From: Bacillota bacterium
GTDB taxonomy: Bacteria > Bacillota > Clostridia > Christensenellales > CAG-138
Assembly: GCA_023390655.1 (NCBI GenBank)
Contig: JAEWCL010000023.1
Span: forward strand, 1-64,000
Reading direction: 5' to 3'
DNA length: 64,000 nucleotides
This document shows positions 62,059-64,000 of this stretch, piece by piece; the stretch's first letter is position 1, and each line of letters starts with the position of its first letter. Below the pieces are notes generated by a model. That model was not told the origin of the DNA, ran no database searches, and was given only the letters and a program-made list of their open reading frames with translations. A program made the translations under genes and the position numbers.

Positions 62059-62853
62059 TCAGGAACCGGACGCCACCTTGTGTTCTTCAATCAGCTTGGC
62101 GATAGTGCCGTCATCAACCATCTTCTGTACGACCTTATCCACAACCGCTTTGAGGTCGGGCGTATCCTTTTTCAGTGCGATGGCGTACTGCTCCTCGGTA
62201 AGAGGTTCCTCGAGCACAATAAGGCCTTTGTTGGCTTCTGCAATCTGCTTGGCAGGCATTTCGTCAATGACCACCGCGTCGATCTTGCCGTTTGCAAGCT
62301 CAGCGCCGGCATCAGGGCCGGTCTTATAGCGCATTACCTGGCCCGCGCCAACCTCATCCGTCACGTACGTATCGCCGGTGGTGCCCATCTGCACGCCGAT
62401 GTTCTTGCCCGCAAGATCCGCTGCGGACTTGATTGCGCTGCCCTCCGGCACGATGATTACCTGCGCCGCATCCACATAGTTGACAGAAAAATCAACGTTC
62501 TGTCTGCGCTCATCATCCGCGGTGATGCCCGCCACGCCAAGGTCGCCCTTGCCGCTCTGCACGGCCATGATGATGCCGTCAAAATCCATATCCACCACCT
62601 CAAGCTTCACGCCGATTTCATCGGCAATGGCCTGTGCAATTTCAACGTCTACGCCTGCCACTTCATTGTTTTCGCCGAGATATTCAAACGGCGCGAAGGC
62701 GGCATTGGTGAGCATGACGAGCTTGCCCGCCTTTTTGATCTTATCGATATTGGGGGTGCCCGCCGCCTGTTCCGCCGGCTTGCATGCCGCAAATGCGAGT
62801 ACGCCGAGGGCAACGGCAAGCATCAGGGCAATGACTTTATATAACTTCTTCAT
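62059..62853 (-). CDS. Polar amino-acid-binding lipoprotein (ABC transporter)
   Basis: A 264-residue family 3 solute-binding protein: leader MKKLYKVIALMLAVALGVLA with lipobox FAAC, then LVMLTNAAFAPFEYLGENNE (ligand-binding Phe/Pro), VDVEIAQAIADEIGVKLEVV, GDLGVAGITADDERRQNVDF and IGVQMGTTGDTYV. It brings a polar amino acid to the permease; which one is not readable here. GGAAG precedes the ATG. First gene of the operon. Confidence 0.94.
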   Translation of the reverse strand: MKKLYKVIALMLAVALGVLAFAACKPAEQAAGTPNIDKIKKAGKLVMLTNAAFAPFEYLGENNEVAGVDVEIAQAIADEIGVKLEVVDMDFDGIIMAVQSGKGDLGVAGITADDERRQNVDFSVNYVDAAQVIIVPEGSAIKSAADLAGKNIGVQMGTTGDTYVTDEVGAGQVMRYKTGPDAGAELANGKIDAVVIDEMPAKQIAEANKGLIVLEEPLTEEQYAIALKKDTPDLKAVVDKVVQKMVDDGTIAKLIEEHKVASGS

Positions 62854-62995
62854 CTCTTTTTCTTCCTTTCAAAACGTTTCTTTGCATAAGTATACTATGT
62901 ATTTGCAATAAATCAACCCCTTTTTGCAATAAACCTGTATTTTTATTAATAAAATTTACGATGTTGAATATATATTCATATATGCGCATAGAAAT

Positions 62996-63057
62996 GGCGC
63001 TGATGCATGATGCATCAGCGCCCAGCCAAGCCCCGCTTAGGCCGTAACGGCCCTAAG
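62996..63057 (-). terminator. Tandem hairpins after the serA-like gene
   Basis: Hairpin one: CTTAGGCCGTAACGG-CCCTAAG region (63036-63057), the same module as in the hutH-hutU spacer. Hairpin two: perfect arms GGCGCTGATGCAT / ATGCATCAGCGCC around one base (62996-63022), followed on the minus strand by ATTTCTAT. The second is the likelier terminator. Confidence 0.65.
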
Positions 63058-63067
63058 ACCATTTTAT

Positions 63068-63982
63068 TTACAGTGCGAACACACGGCGGATATGCGCCAC
63101 GATCTCTTCACCGATGCGCTGCTGCGCTTCCACGGTGGAGCCGCCCACATGCGGCGTCATGCTGACCTTCGGATGGGAAAGGAGGCGCTCATCCTTACAG
63201 GGCTCTTCCGCATAAACGTCCACGCCATAGCCGCGCAGCTTGCCGGAATCGAGCGCATCGAGCACCGCCTCCACATCGACCATGTTGCCGCGGCCGGTGT
63301 TGATGAGAATAGCGCCGGGCTTCATCAGCGCGATCTTTTCGGCTGAAAGAATCGCAGGGCTGCCCTTGGGGCCGGGCGTATGCAGCGAGACAAAGTCGGC
63401 CTTTTCCAAAAGCTCGTCAAGCTCATAGCGCACATAGGGATCATATTCCGGCTGGTGGCCGGAGCGGTTGGTGTAGATGACGTTCATGCCGAGCGCAGCG
63501 GCGCGCTTGCCGGTCTCCCGCGCAATGCGGCCGATGCCGATCAGACCCAGCGTCTTTCCAGCGACCTCCGTGCCCTTATACGCCTTCTTCTCCCATACGC
63601 CCTGGCGCATGGTGACATTGGCAATGCCGATGAAACGGGCCAGCGCAAACATGTGGCCGATCGCAAGCTCCGCAACGGAGGCGGAGGAGGCTTCCGGGGT
63701 ATTGCAGACTTCAATGCCCTTTGTGCGCGCATACGCAACATCGATATTGTCCACACCCACGCCGCCGCGGATGATGAGTTTGAGCCTGCCCGTTTCGCAC
63801 GCGGCGTCAATGATGGGTTCACGCACCTTGGTAGCGGAACGCACAACCAGCACGTCGTACTCTTTGACCTGCTCCATGAGCGCTTCGGGCTCATAAAAGT
63901 GCTCCACGACCTCGCATCCGAGCTCCTGCAGGGCTTTTACGGCATTCTTCTCCATGCCGTCGCTTGCCAAAACACGCAGCAT
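63068..63982 (-). CDS. serA: D-3-phosphoglycerate dehydrogenase-like 2-hydroxyacid dehydrogenase
   Basis: A 304-residue NAD-dependent dehydrogenase. LIIRGGVGVDNIDV near residue 70 is the SerA-type substrate loop (Arg), the Rossmann motif GLIGIGRIA lies near 146-154, and the catalytic His is in TPHVGGSTVEAQ near the end. It lacks the C-terminal ACT regulatory domain, like the short SerA forms of many Clostridia, so feedback control by serine is not expected. GGAG lies seven bases before the ATG. A related hydroxyacid dehydrogenase function cannot be excluded. Confidence 0.85.
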   Translation of the reverse strand: MLRVLASDGMEKNAVKALQELGCEVVEHFYEPEALMEQVKEYDVLVVRSATKVREPIIDAACETGRLKLIIRGGVGVDNIDVAYARTKGIEVCNTPEASSASVAELAIGHMFALARFIGIANVTMRQGVWEKKAYKGTEVAGKTLGLIGIGRIARETGKRAAALGMNVIYTNRSGHQPEYDPYVRYELDELLEKADFVSLHTPGPKGSPAILSAEKIALMKPGAILINTGRGNMVDVEAVLDALDSGKLRGYGVDVYAEEPCKDERLLSHPKVSMTPHVGGSTVEAQQRIGEEIVAHIRRVFAL

Positions 63983-64000
63983 ATGTGTTCTCCTTTTCTT

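Overview
The window looks like chromosome of a Gram-positive, spore-forming, anaerobic Clostridia-type bacterium (Bacillota). The signs are a YunB sporulation protein, an oxygen-independent class III ribonucleotide reductase, many lipoproteins with lipobox signals, strong AGGAGG ribosome binding sites, and histidine fermentation through formiminotetrahydrofolate. A Christensenellales-like lineage is my guess; no rRNA or marker gene here settles it.

Positions 1-26538 are accessory DNA, more AT-rich than the rest from about 9.9 kb on. From the left edge to 9919 runs one giant secreted minus-strand gene, cut by the window: signal peptide, acidic linker, fibronectin III domain, right-handed beta-helix modules repeated about every 705 bp, then more than 1,400 residues of RHS/YD repeats. 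It is followed by a broken AlbA_2 (Schlafen-type) gene, two small remnant frames and a 527-residue protein with a HEPN-like C-terminal R-x4-H motif. From 13.3 to 26.5 kb lies the backbone of a mobilizable integrated element: repA split by a 23-bp tandem repeat, MobP-type relaxase and MobC with a candidate oriT, a coiled-coil/TPR membrane protein, ParA/ParB, secreted and lipoprotein cargo, an apparently non-coding GC-rich leader, a divergent XRE regulator region with an ImmA/IrrE-type protease, and a tyrosine integrase that ends beside the 3' end of tRNA-Val(CAC). No conjugation machinery is visible, so the element is probably mobilized in trans. Its left end was not found.

From 26.5 to 34.5 kb is core genome: yunB, a small GNAT protein, and a histidine-degradation cluster on the minus strand (hutH, hutU, ftcD, hutI, fchA) that converts histidine to glutamate and methenyl-THF.

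From 35 to 43.5 kb is a cluster of minus-strand lipoproteins and membrane-anchored proteins. They share a nearly identical leader-peptide segment and include a duplicated two-gene module; a protein with three peptidoglycan-binding-like repeats and a SleB-like hydrolase domain is upstream. From 43.5 to 45.7 kb two copies of a divergent pair (XRE regulator plus a 60-64 residue 'DYKxMYxxLF' protein) flank a GNAT gene. Then come nrdD-nrdG with upstream NrdR-like boxes, a DUF4180 gene and folC.

From 50.5 to 60 kb, after a further lipoprotein and a duplication scar made of folC and ThuA-like fragments, is a sugar operon read right to left: LacI regulator, sugar isomerase/epimerase, sugar-binding lipoprotein, a strong stem-loop, ABC ATPase, two permeases, FucU mutarotase and a ThuA-like protein. 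From 60.4 to 62.9 kb is a polar amino-acid ABC transporter operon with a similar hairpin after its binding-protein gene, and the window ends in a D-3-phosphoglycerate-dehydrogenase-like gene.
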